From positions 164,598-228,597 of the forward strand of contig NRSV01000059.1 of the NCBI GenBank assembly GCA_002286855.1: a stretch of 64,000 nt of DNA, in the 5' to 3' direction. This document shows positions 53,108-64,000 of the stretch, in pieces (position 1 is the stretch's first letter; the number at the start of each line of letters is the position of its first letter). The translations under genes and the position numbers were made by a program. This DNA is from Bipolaris cookei. Its lineage: Eukaryota; Ascomycota; Dothideomycetes; Pleosporales; Pleosporaceae. The notes under the pieces were generated by a model, which had not been told where the DNA came from, ran no database searches, and saw only the letters and a program-made list of their open reading frames with translations.

Positions 53108-53286
53108 TGTCTTGGTGTCGTGTGTTGTTGAAGGTGCTGGGCAACATGTGGGTGGAGCATAGGGTGTCGCCCACTGGACCCACTTTAATATTCGGAGCCG
53201 TTCATGCACCCATCACATGCATTCACAGCTGGCCCACTTCGTTCAACTGCGATCAACCTTCTTTTTTCCAGTCCACATGTGTTCTG

Positions 53287-53350
53287 CATACACTCGCTTG
53301 CAAAATTGGCTTTCAGTATCTGCACTTGGCGCCCTTTTTCACCACAGGGG
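53287..53350 (+). repeat. Left arm of a diverged inverted repeat
   Basis: About 63 bp around ACTCGCTTGCAAAATTGGC. It matches the reverse complement of 55110-55173 at roughly five of six positions. Where transitions distinguish the two, this copy has A or T and the other has G or C. Confidence 0.75.
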
Positions 53351-55109
53351 GTCAGTCTTTGCGTGTTGCCTGCCCCAGCATCCTTTCTAAGTTAGTTACA
53401 AATGGTCTTGCAATTCATTCTACATACCAAGCAACTTTCTTGGGTGCTCAAATAGACAAAAATCATCGTGTTAGAACGAGCTCGGCACCTATCAGGTGAA
53501 AGAGCGACCTTATCTTTGGTTACACAGCATTGCGGCGGTCCATTATCTCGAGATAAGTCATATGTAAATCCACTGCCTTGACCCTAAACTTGATATACTC
53601 ATCTGAACTCTGCAAATTGCGGGATACTAACCACAATACTAACACTTTGAGCCCTCCTTGCGTACCTTGCGATCGAGACTTCAGCAGCGATGAGGCTATG
53701 CAGTAACACAAACGAGACTCATCCGCATACAAGTTCGACTGTATAACATGTGATCTCCATTTCAGCAATGACAAGGCTCTGACACAGTACTGCCAGAATG
53801 CCGCTGTTCACGCTCAATCCTCTGAACATCCAACCATTCTCACAATTTCTCCTCAAAAACAAAAGTCGACCACGAAACTAAAGTCGGCCATAGAACTAAA
53901 GTCAAATAAAAAATGGTGGATGTATCTTTCACTTCACAATGAAGTGTTTGGCCTCCTTTACAAATACAACCTTTCCTTCAGCTTCTATGAGAGGGACGAC
54001 GCCAACAGCTGCATAGACGACTATGATACAAATATCATGAGCCAGTTCACTTGCAGCAATACAGTATGCCTAGCTGTCTAGACAAGCAAGCAAATAGCCA
54101 TCACTATACGGAGATATCTCAACGGGCGATACAATGCAAGAGTGTACTACCAACCCTGCAAACGCTGCTGCATAACGAGTGAGCCACAACTAAATTATTC
54201 ATACACAGAAAGAGTGGCATATCGTCTCAAAAGGTAGTCTGGCATCCAGACAGAACTCCCTCCCCTCCCAAGACAGAGTAATGGTCCACATAGAAATGAT
54301 ATATGTAAAGGGTATAAGCAGGGTCATTGCAAAAAATGAGACTATAATTCCAGTCAACTTAGCAGTCATAAGCATCGCGGTAGGGACAAAAGCCGTCCTT
54401 TTCTATACCAGAATCGATGCTTTAGTAAGAGTACTTATTACAAACTGCGCAGCTGTCGGAAGCAAAGTTTTTATTAGTAATACCACCAATTATTTAACTT
54501 TACTACCCAGTAGCCTCTCTATAAGCAAATGAAACGATGTAGATAAAAACCAATCAACACTCTCCACAATTCTCACAGATTCCCATCCATGTACTCCACC
54601 GTGCGACAGTACTACATTTTTATATAGGATGAAGTTCGTAGAAGAGAGCAGAAAAGGCTACCTAATAACAGAGTCGATGGGCCACCAGAGAGAGATGTCT
54701 TCGGTCTATTGATGGTTCAAAAATGAGGCGAGGAAGTGATCGAGGTTTCCGAATTGCCAACACTAAGATTGTGCAAAACGGCTGGATATCACTAAGGCTA
54801 CTACATTTTAGTTGCCGCGCCGGTTCATTTAAGGGCACACAGTCGCACAGTATAGCGTGGCGCAGTATGAATCATATATAGAGTTAGCAGAAGGCCATTT
54901 TGCAATGCACAAAACTGGAGAGGCGAATACCTTAGCGACACGAGCAAGAAAGATAACTAACCCGCACCTATCATAACATAAGATTCAGAAAATAGAGAAG
55001 TACCATATCCTATTAGATCACATAACAGTCCACTAGATACAAGCAAGAGCTAGCCATCTAAAATTAATCTTACATATTAGGTATAGCTTCCGCTAAGGGA
55101 GGCTGAGTT

Positions 55110-55173
55110 CCCTGTCATGAAAAAGGCTTCCAAGTGCAGATACCGGAAGCCGATCCTGCAAGCGAGTGTATCA
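55110..55173 (-). repeat. Right arm of a diverged inverted repeat
   Basis: Reverse complement contains ACTCGCTTGCAGGATCGGC; partner of 53287-53350. Confidence 0.75.
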
Positions 55174-55872
55174 TACATAGCGGCATGCAGGTTTTGAGTT
55201 TGATTGTTCTTGCTGCATGCTTACCTGTTCCCATACCACATTGGCTGCCAAGACCCCACGGACCTGTCCTTCGAGAACAATAGTAGCGGGTTTTCAAGCC
55301 ACAGCCCCATACCATACTATCCGGGCTCCCTCTGGATACGAACTTACCTCTTTTAGAGAAACACTATGCTAAAAACATAGGTATCCCTTCGTCATATGCA
55401 TGCGAACAGTATTAACCAATGGATTCTAATGACATCGAGTCCGTCACACGGCCACCATGATTACTTGTCGAATAAGGCTCTAAACTTTCGATAGTCATGT
55501 CATGAGAGAGTTATCATAACTAGGGGGTCTTCTGACAATGACAAGGGAGAGAGCGCCTCCGTACACCGAACCCAAGAACAATAGTAACACGACAGGACGC
55601 AGCCGCCACCCTTTCTCGCTGCCTACACTGCAGCAACCAGAAAGAAAATCTAGAACACTTCGACAATGAACAATCCTATCCCACAAAGGAAACCCCTTCT
55701 TTCTCTTCCCATGACATCCGATCTCTGTCCAGACTGAAAAAATATAAGTTCTTCGACTCCTTCCATTCCAACTTCCTCACCGCACAAGTCACCAGTCCTA
55801 CAATTACTTAAATAACTCTCGCTCCAACTCTATTCTTAACCAAGAATCCCTCTTCTCTCCAACCAAATCACA

Positions 55873-56025
55873 ATGGCAGGCGTCGTTACTGGACCCAGTT
55901 GCACCATTTCCCGCCGTGGGGTGGTTACCGGGCCAGGCTGCACCATTTCTCGCGGTGTTGTCACAGGCCCCGGATGCACCATCTCTCGTGGCGTGGTCAC
56001 AGGACCAGGCTGCACCATCTCTTAA
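55873..56025 (+). CDS. 50-residue peptide made of four GVVTGPGCTISR repeats
   Basis: ATG in good context (ATCACAATGG) opens MAG, followed by four units: GVVTGPSCTISRR, then GVVTGPGCTISR twice, then GVVTGPGCTIS and TAA. Units 2 and 3 differ at nine of twelve codons, all silent. Over all four units only one amino acid changes (Gly to Ser in the first) and one Arg is added. This pattern supports real coding on this strand and selection on the peptide. Each unit has one Cys, giving four Cys spaced 12 or 13 residues apart. There is no signal peptide or membrane segment. An A/T-rich AATATAAG lies about 130 bp upstream and a C/T-rich leader precedes the ATG. I do not know the family. Possibilities are a repeat precursor cut at Arg, a metal- or thiol-binding microprotein, or a small beta-solenoid; all are speculation. 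Confidence 0.75.
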   Translation: MAGVVTGPSCTISRRGVVTGPGCTISRGVVTGPGCTISRGVVTGPGCTIS

Positions 56026-56869
56026 ACAGCCTTGCCTAGTTGCGAGAGAGAGAGGGGGGACTGGCGATTATTACCATTCTTCCGATGGCTATTCTTACAC
56101 ATTACGAGGAAATGATAGGAGAGAAGGGGGGAGAATGACTCGCTCTTTCTTCTTCTCGACCTGTCAGCCTCGGCGCTTTGTTACTCTGCGATACCAACCT
56201 CGGCTACGGAAACCGGCTTCGAAATCGACAAGAATCTTCGACATGGTACACTGAACAACGGACGGACGAGCGAAAGCTTATTCATGGGGCTCGTGGGATA
56301 TTCAAAGTCGGTGTGGCTGATGCAGAGTGACGGGGCTATTATTTTGTTTATTATTGCACGTATCTAAATCTTTTGAGTCGAGAAACCAATGGAAGGAATA
56401 GCTTGGCGACGGTATTCTCATATTATAACATATGATGGGTATTAAGTCGTTCTCATTATCAATGCACTATGTGATGTTTGATTGAAAAGATGTGTATCGT
56501 CTTGTTTGAGACCAAAGCAGGCGGGAGGAACATTGTGGTTTCTGTCACGTGATCTGACGCTAGCCCAGGAGGGACTCGTAATAACTCGTCATGGATCGGC
56601 CGACTAGCATGCAGCTGAAGTTGCAATCAAGTCTGTATTCCCAAGAAGAGCCTTGCTATTCAAATATATGTATCTGAGCGAGCGTTAGTCCGTCGCATGC
56701 ACTTACTGCTTACTTGGCACGCAACTGCCTTTACGTCTACCCTAGTGTAAATTCATGTAAGTTTTATGCAACATGTGTAGCGGCCCTTTTTTTTAAAGTT
56801 TTTAGTTTAGTTTTATGTGTATGCTTAGTATGTTAGCATGCAGCGGTATTTTTCCATCACGTCCTAACG
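56026..56869. other. Intergenic region downstream of the repeat peptide
   Basis: 844 bp. A GAGAGAGAG purine run follows the stop codon closely, probably in the 3' UTR. No further gene seen. Confidence 0.45.
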
Positions 56870-57169
56870 TCAGACCATCTTGTCATCTTGCCGAATGCGC
56901 AATGGCTGTGACGGGCTAGGGCAGCCCATCACAGTACAGATAGCGGCAGCTATCTTATTTACCAGCTGCGAAACAACATCAGCAGTTCTGATATCTTGTG
57001 CCAGCCTTTTTGGTGCGGTGGGCGCGTTGTAGTTGCGTGCGCGATCCGATAGGATCCGACCCGTTACAATGGCCAGTTCTCTCCATAAATAAAAATCAAA
57101 GGGACTTGGCTGCCAAGGATCTTTGAGAACAGGCGGCATCTCGCCCCTGCGCTCAGCAAAAATAGCCAT
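56870..57169 (-). CDS. Hypothetical protein (99 aa)
   Basis: ATG-initiated frame beginning MAIFAERRGEMPPVLKDPWQPS and containing FYLWRELAIVTGRILSDRARN and ADVVSQLVNKIAAAICTVMG. Plausible amphipathic helices, but no recognised family, no introns and no supporting neighbours. It may be real or a remnant. Confidence 0.35.
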   Translation of the reverse strand: MAIFAERRGEMPPVLKDPWQPSPFDFYLWRELAIVTGRILSDRARNYNAPTAPKRLAQDIRTADVVSQLVNKIAAAICTVMGCPSPSQPLRIRQDDKMV

Positions 57170-58050
57170 GTTGATACCCTACTAGATAGTGCTTGAGAGC
57201 AAGGAAGACGTCTGGATAAACAATGTGGCCATGAGTATTAGTACAGTTCAACGGCGTTGGCTATATATGTCGGCATGTACCCACTCGAACCTGTAAGCCC
57301 AAGAGAGCCAAGGCGCCAATCTCAAAGCGGCATGGCGGTGAGGTGCAGCATCAGTATTTGAGTATCACACACCGGTACTCCGGTACTGAGAGACGGCGGC
57401 GGCACTGTCTGGCGAAGAACCATCGAGTGCATACATATGTCGGCATTGCTGGTACTAGCAGGCAAGATGCGACAACTTGCTCGCGCAGCTGACGGCCCTG
57501 GGACTTACATACAGAGCGTGGTTGATGAAGCAACCAATGGCAGTGGGCATCACACTAGCTAGCCTCGTCGGGAGAGCGATCGGCGCGCGGACGCTTCTCA
57601 GGGGGCGCGGTGCGCCATGCGATCAGGACGACCAGGGCGACCAGGGCGACCAGGGCGGGCTCTGGAGCAAGGCCAGGGAGACGAGGCTATTGCGGCGTAC
57701 ACGCAGCACCCGACCGTTGTCACGTTTCGCTCCTCGTTGGTTGAGTGCTGCTCAAATCAAATCTAGTCAAATCAGACGTCAGCCCTGTGCTGTGCTGTGC
57801 GCCGTACACGCTCCCTGCCCATCTCTTCTCCTCTTCCTCTTCCTCTGCTGCATCACCACACCACACCCCCAAACGCCCCTACAGACGACATGTGCGCGCG
57901 CCCCGTCCGTCTCTCCGCCTAGACACCTATCCTCCTCCCCCCAGCGTCCACCACGCCGCCCACCACACCCACCGTCCTCGCAACCCGAATGCGCGCGCGA
58001 TAGGCCCCGGGCTGCCATTGCAACTCCGCTCTCGTAGCACTCCCGCCGTC
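57170..58050. other. Upstream region and leader of the kelch gene
   Basis: 881 bp. It includes a short tandem GACCAGGGC repeat (three units, about 57628-57656) and, from 57780, a strongly C/T-rich leader. Open frames across it are low-complexity artefacts. Confidence 0.5.
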
Positions 58051-61000
58051 ATGTCCTTTCTCTTCGGCAAGAAGAACAAGCAGCAGCAACAGCAAGCCAC
58101 CAGCGCGCTCCCGCCAGCCACCAGAGACATCACATCTGCACATGGCCCGTCACAGCAGCCACTCGCGCTCAATGGAGCCATTGCTCGCGACGCTGAAAAG
58201 TCCCGTGGCGGCCCCCAGGCCCCTACCACGACCCCTAGCGGCAGCGTCAACAACTCATTGAGTTCCCTCCAGGGCTCTGTCAACGCCTCGACGCCAGAGC
58301 AAAAGGCTCTCCGTGAGAAGACGGACCCCAATGCCCAGGTCTGCCCTGCTCCGCTCCCTCTCCATTTATGCGCCTGCTGACTGTTCTAGAATGCAAACAC
58401 CAGACTCGGCGGCAGTAATGCCTCGGATTCCCCCTACCCGTGGTCCTCGCGCCGTCTTAACTTCACCGCCGGCAATCCCTTTCCTCGATACGGTGCCGCC
58501 ATCAATTCCACCGCCTCGAAAGATGGCACCATCTATCTCATGGGAGGACTAGTGGGCGGCGCGACGGTCAAGGGCGATTTGTGGCTGACGGAAATGGGAA
58601 ATGGTAGCATGACATGTTATCCCATCTCCACCACAGGAGACGGCCCTGGACCGCGTGTCGGCCACGCTAGCTTGCTGGTTGGCAACGCGTTTATTGTGTT
58701 TGGAGGTGACACTAAGCTGGCCGACAACGACGACCTTGACGACACTCTCTATCTGCTAAACACCTGTTTGTGTTCCTCTATGTTTGCTCTTGCCTTCTAG
58801 CTGACAATGCCCTAGCAACCAAACACTGGTCGCGCGCACTACCCCAAGGCCCCCGCCCTACTGGCCGATACGGACACACATTGAACATCCTTGGCTCCAA
58901 GATATACATTTTTGGAGGTCAGGTCGAGGGCTTCTTCTTCAACGATCTCGTCGCCTTTGACCTCAACTCGCTGCAGTCGTCTGCAAGCCGTTGGGAGGTC
59001 TTGCTGCCAAACTCCAAGGAACAGACGTCTCCCCAGGGTACATCCCCACAAGCCCGCACAAACCACTCCGTCGTTACATGGAACGATCAACTCTACCTGT
59101 ACGTATCGCGCTTGTTGAGTGCGCATAATCTTGTCTGCTAACTCATACCAGCTTCGGTGGCACAGACGGCGTTACCTGGTTCAACGATGTCTGGACATAC
59201 AACCCACGCACCAACACCTGGACTGAACTCGATTGCATTGGCTACATCCCCGTCGCTCGTGAAGGCCATTCTGCCGCCCTGGTCAATGACACAATGTACA
59301 TCTTTGGCGGACGCACCCAAGAAGGCATTGACCTGGGTGACCTTGCCGCCTTTCGCATTTCGTCGCGCCGCTGGTACATGTTTCAAAACATGGGGCATTC
59401 CCCCTCAGCTCGATCTGGTCACAGTATGACTGCATTCGGAAAGCATATTGTTGTTCTCGCTGGCGAGCCTAGTTCGTCCGTCAGCGACAAAAACGAGCTC
59501 AGTCTCAGCTACATCCTGGACACTTCGAAGATTAGATATCCGCCCAACGAGAGCGCTCCCCCTCCAACCCAGCAGCAACAGGCACCAACCACTCAACGAA
59601 AAATGAGCGGTGGTGAAAAAGGAAACATAGCCCCTAAAGTTGGATCACCCCCTGTCCGGGAAAGCATAATGGCCGCCTCGCAACTTTCCTCTTCTCCAGA
59701 CAACATGACAAACGGATCCATGTCCGCAGGATCACGGCTGCCACGCGCAGCCAGTCAGCAGCCAGGCCCACCACCACTTCAGCAACCGCCACAGCCACGA
59801 GAAAACGGTGCCAAGGCTAGGAGTAGAACCCCTACTAAGAACGAGCGAGGCCATGGTCCTCCTCTCGACATAGGGGCTGCAGCTGCAGCTAATCGAGAAA
59901 ACGTATCGCAAGGAACGCGGGATAGCCCACTTGCGAGCGATATGGAGAGGAAATCTTCCGATGCTGTTGGCGGCCGACGAACACCCAAGCAGTCGATGGA
60001 CACCGTACGGTCTGCTAGCACGGTTTCGCGAAACACATCCAGATCGCACCAACAACAAGCTTCCCAGGAGAGCATAGATCAATCAACCAGGCCGTCAATA
60101 GATTCTCAGCAACATCGTGGTCCAGTCAAAGATGTCCAGCACCTGCGCAATGACAGCGCAAAGAATGCATCACCAGTGACTGATCAGCGTAACAACGAGC
60201 TAGCTCGAGAACTTGAGCATCTCAAAAGTCGCAATGCATGGTATGCCTCGGAACTTGCCCTCGCGCGCAGGGCAGGCTATAATGCTGGTACTTCGACAAG
60301 CCCCGTCTTTGACGAACGATCCGCCGACTCATTCCGGGACGAGGACAAGCCATTACTGGAAGCGCTTCTAAAGATGAAGACTGAACTCGAACGCGTACAG
60401 GTCTCAATCAAGACCCAGGGTGAGGACGCGGCAAGGAGAATTGCTGAAGTGGAAAGACAGCGAGACGCAGCTGTCAGTGAAGCCATATACGCCAAGACCA
60501 AGTTGGCTGCTCATGGAGGCAGTAGCAGACATGGGACACCGCAGCCTGATGGACCTCGGAACGTCAGTACGCCTGATGCTGATCGCCTTCAAGACGCCAA
60601 CCGCCGGCTAGCTGCTTCCATAGCAGCTCAGGCTGAACTGACTACCAGGGTCGAGCAGTTGACGCGTCAAATCGAGGCCGAAAGCAAAGCACGACAGCTG
60701 GCAGAAGAAACGGCAGAAGCGGCACAGAAACGTGTGAGTGAACTGGATTCAACGCGACAAAAGGCTACTGCCGAGTCTGAGCGCCTGCGTGTCGAGCTTC
60801 ATGAAGCTGAGCGAATTGCAAGAGAGGTCTCTACGAGTGCCGCAGAGTCAGAGTCGTCGGCCAAGCTTTTGGCCATTGACAACCAAGAATTGACCACCAA
60901 GTTTGAGAAAGCCTCTGAAGAATCAAAGGCCCAAACCGCCATTATCCAATCCTTGCGCGATGCTGCTCTTGCGTCCACCGAGAAGGCAACGTTATTGGAG

Positions 61001-62656
61001 AAGAAACTCAGCGAGGAGCGACAGCAGAGCGACGCCCTTCGTCAGAAGCTTGGTCAATTGCGCAGCGAACATGAAGTACGTGCGACCGAGCTGGAAACTA
61101 CTCAACAAAAGCTTCGCGATGCAGAGGAGCTTGCAGAAAGTCATGCAGAGGAAGCACGCATCCACCGTGCCACTGTTTTCTCGGGTCTGCAGAGCATGAC
61201 TGAGCGATCTGAACAGGACGGTGCAAGTGCCGATGAGCGAGTCACTGTGCTGAAACAGCAACTCGAAACCGCGACCTTAATGGCTCGCAAGAACCAGACG
61301 GCAGCAGACCAGGCTTCGGAGAAGCTCCGCCGAGCAGAGGAACGCATTGCTGGTCTGGAGGCCTATCAAGAACAGTCCAGCCGCGAGGGACTCAGCATCC
61401 GCAAACAGCTGCAACAGGCCATGCGAGATGTACAGCTCTCTGAGGCTGAGAAGATTGAACTTCATCAGCAGCATGAGCGACTGCGCCTTGAGAGCAACGC
61501 ATTCGAAGTGCAGCTCAAGACCCTTCGTAACCTTCTCGAAGAAAGGGGCGTCAATCCTGTAGACGCCCGTCGCTCAAAGGTTTTGGAGAGTCCCAACTCC
61601 AGGTTTGGCACGCCAGAGTTGAACCGAGTTCGTGAACTCGAGCAACAGGTCGACGCCATGAATAAAGCACACGAAGAACTACGTGCTGTATTTGAAGAGC
61701 GTGAGCACGAGGTCAGCAAGGAATGGGAAGAGAAGCTTCAGGCACTGCACAACGACCACCAGGCTGCTGTCAAATACCTCCGAGGTACCGAGAAGATGCT
61801 CACCAAGATGAAGCAGGAGCTCGACCGTTACAAGAGCGCCAACTCTAAGCTTGAGGAGGAGTTAACTCAAAAGAAGCGGGAAGCGCGCAGCCCTGCTCGA
61901 ACAGACACCGCCGAGCTGGAAGCAGAACGTACCGCACTCCGCTCAGAACTATCAAAGACGCAGGAGAAGATGGATACTACTGTTGCCCGCTTCGAGAGTC
62001 AGCTCTCTCAACTACAAGCCGAGTTAGCCTCTGCCCGCGCCGAAGCTGAGAAGGCAGCAACTGCCACAAAGCAGGCCGAGGGCCAGGCATCCCAATTCCA
62101 GGCCGACCTTGAAGCGCTCCGCAGCCAGCATGCGCAGGTGGAAGAGCGTGCACGGGAAGCCGAAAGCCGAGTGCAAATGTTCCTGGACCAGTTCGAAACA
62201 TCGGTTGACAACTACCGCCGTCAATCGCAGGCTCCAGGCGACGCCGCTCGTTCTGAGCACGCACGCCACCGTGGACATGACAGCGTCGCCTCGGGTGAGT
62301 CGCTGTACAGTCACAACGATGGTTCCAGTACGCCAGAAGCCATTCCCCGCCCCGAATCTGCTGCTACCCGCAACTCTATGGCTCTTGATAGCCTCGCATC
62401 CGAACTGGATGCCCTCCGAAGCCACTGGGAGACCACCAACAAAGCCTACCGCTTGAGCGACCGCTTTGACTTTGAGCGCACGCCTACGAACGACAAGATA
62501 ACATTGAACGAGTCCCTCTCACAGTGGAGGAATAATGTGGACATGGATGACAGCGATGATGACAATGATAGCGTCAAGGATGCCAAAGACGTCAAAGACG
62601 CTAAATCCAAGAAGTCTACATCCCCCGTTACCCCGTCTGCCCCACAACCTCATTGA
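58051..62656 (+). CDS. Tea1/KelA-type kelch-repeat cell-end marker
   Basis: Exons 58051-58338, 58390-58765, 58816-59098 and 59152-62656 give 1483 aa. Seen: a Gln/Ser-rich N-terminus (MSFLFGKKNKQQQQQ), six kelch blades (about 100-440: DGTIYLMGGLVGG, GHASLLVGNAFIVFGGDT, GHTLNILGSKIYIFGGQVEG, NDQLYLFGGTDGVTWFNDVW, GHSAALVNDTMYIFGGRTQEG, GHSMTAFGKHIVVLAGE), a disordered Ser/Pro linker, and more than 700 residues of coiled coil (about 680-1390). The C-terminal part has an acidic patch MDDSDDDNDSVKDAK. Known: Tea1 and its Aspergillus counterpart TeaA/KelA ride microtubule ends and mark growth zones at hyphal tips. A CaaX box is not present, so membrane anchoring probably goes through a partner such as Mod5/TeaR. 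Confidence 0.93.
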
Positions 62657-64000
62657 TACCCCCCCGCAAAAAAGGCACATATAGGGCTTGCATGAAAGAC
62701 TCTTGTTTTTTTCTTCTTTTTCTTTTCTGTCCCATCTACTTGCGGGTTTGGAAATTCTCCTGGACATCCCGTCTGGCGTCAAACTCGGCTGCAGTATTTC
62801 CTTCTTCTCCATCGTCATCACTGCCTTTTAGATGTATGGTAGAGGAGGGGCTTTCCCTGTTCTATACCATTTTGCTTTCTCCAACTTGCGAACTCTCATG
62901 TCTTTTTTGATCACGTGACGATTGCGCAATCTTTTTTTTGGTTTGAGTATACGCTGGACTTGTTGGTGGAGGAAGCGCGGAGAGAAAACAAGGAGGGCCA
63001 GCTCAACTTTTTGTTTGGATTTTTTTAACCTCTCGGTTAGTATACATATTGTCATGTACCGACTGTCTCTCCTTGCTCTTTGCATTGCGCACAACTCCCT
63101 TTTTTTGTCAATGCCGCATATGAACTCTGTTTTTGGTTTTTGGTGTAGACTCGAGTTCGTCGTCGTTGTCTGTGGTGGAAAAAAAGAGAGAGACCCCTAA
63201 TGTGTATTACGAGCCCTTGTAGTCTTTGGTCTGTGTTGTTTGGTTATTTTTGGGGGGGGTAAAGTCCCATGATGTAGGCTGAGCCTTACTGGCGTAATAC
63301 TGAAAGTCTGTTTTTTTATTGTTGATGAGTTTGGATGTATGGATGCCTGTGCCTTGTGACTTGTGTTTCTATTTGATCAGATGTAGGACATGTGAACGGT
63401 CTGTAGGAACTGTATTCCAGCTACCTAGTCCAGATGCTATTTACAGTCAAGATGAAGAAAGAAGGTAAGACGCGAGCGGGGAGCCTATTTTGTTTGGGTT
63501 GGCGCACGGCCCTTACCTTGCCAGAGACGCGACTAGGCTAGCAGCCTAGTCATGTGACTCAGGGCTCAGCCCGTTACAGGACACGTCTATGTGTAGATAG
63601 ATGTAAGGCTTTCTTTTCTGAGGTCGTTTGTATACATCTATGCTCATGTTCCTTTTCTTCGATGCATACCTCGTCTGTGTGCACAATTGTCCAGTATGGG
63701 TGTGTGAAGTGTTTGAATACATCTATCCGTGACCGTCTTTTTACTGTAACCCACTGCTGTACCCCCGGCCGTGTGCCCTACCCCGTGCCCTCGCCCAGCA
63801 CAACTTTACGCATAAAAATGGCAAAATACTCGAGTCCAAACACTCATCCTCTACCCAGCCCACCCCATCTCACCAGCAATCCTACTTGGTCGCGTGTGGA
63901 CCCACACTGCCCTTCCCCGACCGTGTCCCCTGTTCATCACTCACTCACTCCTCACCGCACCCACACTGCTCGCCCCCTCCCCCCCCCCCCCCCCCCACAC
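62657..64000. other. Non-coding 3' region to the window end
   Basis: 1.34 kb, T-rich with several long T runs, then C-rich. No supported gene. It ends in a run of 18 C at 63979-63996. The last 250 bp resemble a C/T-rich leader, so another gene may begin just beyond the window. Confidence 0.5.

Larger units (their letters stand above)
53108..55872. other. Gene-poor, repeat-bearing island
   Basis: 2.8 kb of A/T-rich sequence with stops in all frames. It contains a pair of inverted, mutated repeats (53287-53350 and 55110-55173) and three 18-nt-spaced AAAGTC units at 53865-53908. Short frames at 53520-53774 (minus) and 54281-54532 (plus) are not convincing. Most likely the remains of transposable elements. 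Confidence 0.5.

Noticed and set aside
54281..54532. 83-codon plus frame in the repeat island
   Set aside because: No homology-like motifs, A/T-rich context and no promoter or introns; likely chance.
55836..56018. Minus-strand 60-codon repeat frame over the GVVTGPGCTISR gene
   Set aside because: Its repeats carry more amino-acid differences (Gln/His, Pro/Leu and others) than the plus frame, whose changes are almost all silent, so it is the shadow strand.
57477..58037. 186-codon plus frame before the kelch gene
   Set aside because: Mostly Pro/Arg/Ser from C/T-rich leader sequence; no family resemblance.
1..64000. tRNA, rRNA or snRNA genes
   Set aside because: None recognised by eye; a dedicated covariance-model scan would be needed to exclude small RNA genes.

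Overview
The window looks like chromosomal DNA of a filamentous ascomycete (Pezizomycotina). A Dothideomycete of the Pleosporales type is my best guess, from gene content only. Genes are split by short GT-AG introns (46 to 77 bp). It has genes typical of hyphal fungi (Rac GTPase, Tea1/KelA kelch protein, Ash1-type SET protein), and its repeats carry C:G to T:A changes of the kind left by repeat-induced point mutation (RIP). I rebuilt exon structures by hand from splice sites, reading-frame phase and family resemblance. Every gene model closes in phase, but none was checked against transcripts.

Layout. 1-5 kb: a partial kinetochore gene (CENP-T-like, minus) is divergent from CMS1 (ribosome biogenesis), followed by a long minisatellite-bearing leader and RAC1. 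5.5-12.2 kb: a UBX-domain protein, an Arb2/FAM172 protein and a UFL1-like protein. The first and last of these families act at the ER in animals. 12.3-16 kb: a stress-type tandem-repeat protein and an Rrt8/EI24 membrane protein. 16-22.3 kb: an accessory island with a decayed gene and an intact pogo/Fot1-class DNA transposon with TA target sites. 22.6-40.7 kb: a dense housekeeping block with a Gemin2-like protein, histidyl-tRNA synthetase, a small mitochondrial protein, Erf2 palmitoyltransferase, Ash1-like methyltransferase, Kog1/raptor and aspartyl-tRNA synthetase. 41-44 kb: a gag-only LTR retrotransposon. 44.4-53.1 kb: RRP40, SSZ1, an F-box/LRR protein, a secreted lactonase-like protein and a mitochondrial HAD hydrolase. 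53.1-58 kb: a second gene-poor island with RIP-altered inverted repeats and one very unusual small gene. 58-62.7 kb: a Tea1/KelA-type polarity protein, followed by non-coding sequence ending in a poly-C run.

The most striking object is a 50-residue open frame at 55873-56025. It consists almost entirely of four copies of a 12-residue unit, GVVTGPGCTISR. The copies differ at many third codon positions but at only one amino acid, the pattern expected of selection on the peptide. I do not recognise it from any described family. Other points of interest are a UFL1 homologue in a fungus, the LTR element whose gag frame runs straight into its 3' LTR, an upstream ORF whose stop overlaps the KOG1 start codon, and a 13-nt exon in the F-box gene.

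Functionally the window is mostly conserved core genes for translation (HTS1, DPS1, SSZ1, CMS1, RRP40), growth control and polarity (RAC1, KOG1, TEA1, ERF2) and chromatin or kinetochore (ASH1, CENP-T). It is broken by two repeat-bearing islands.
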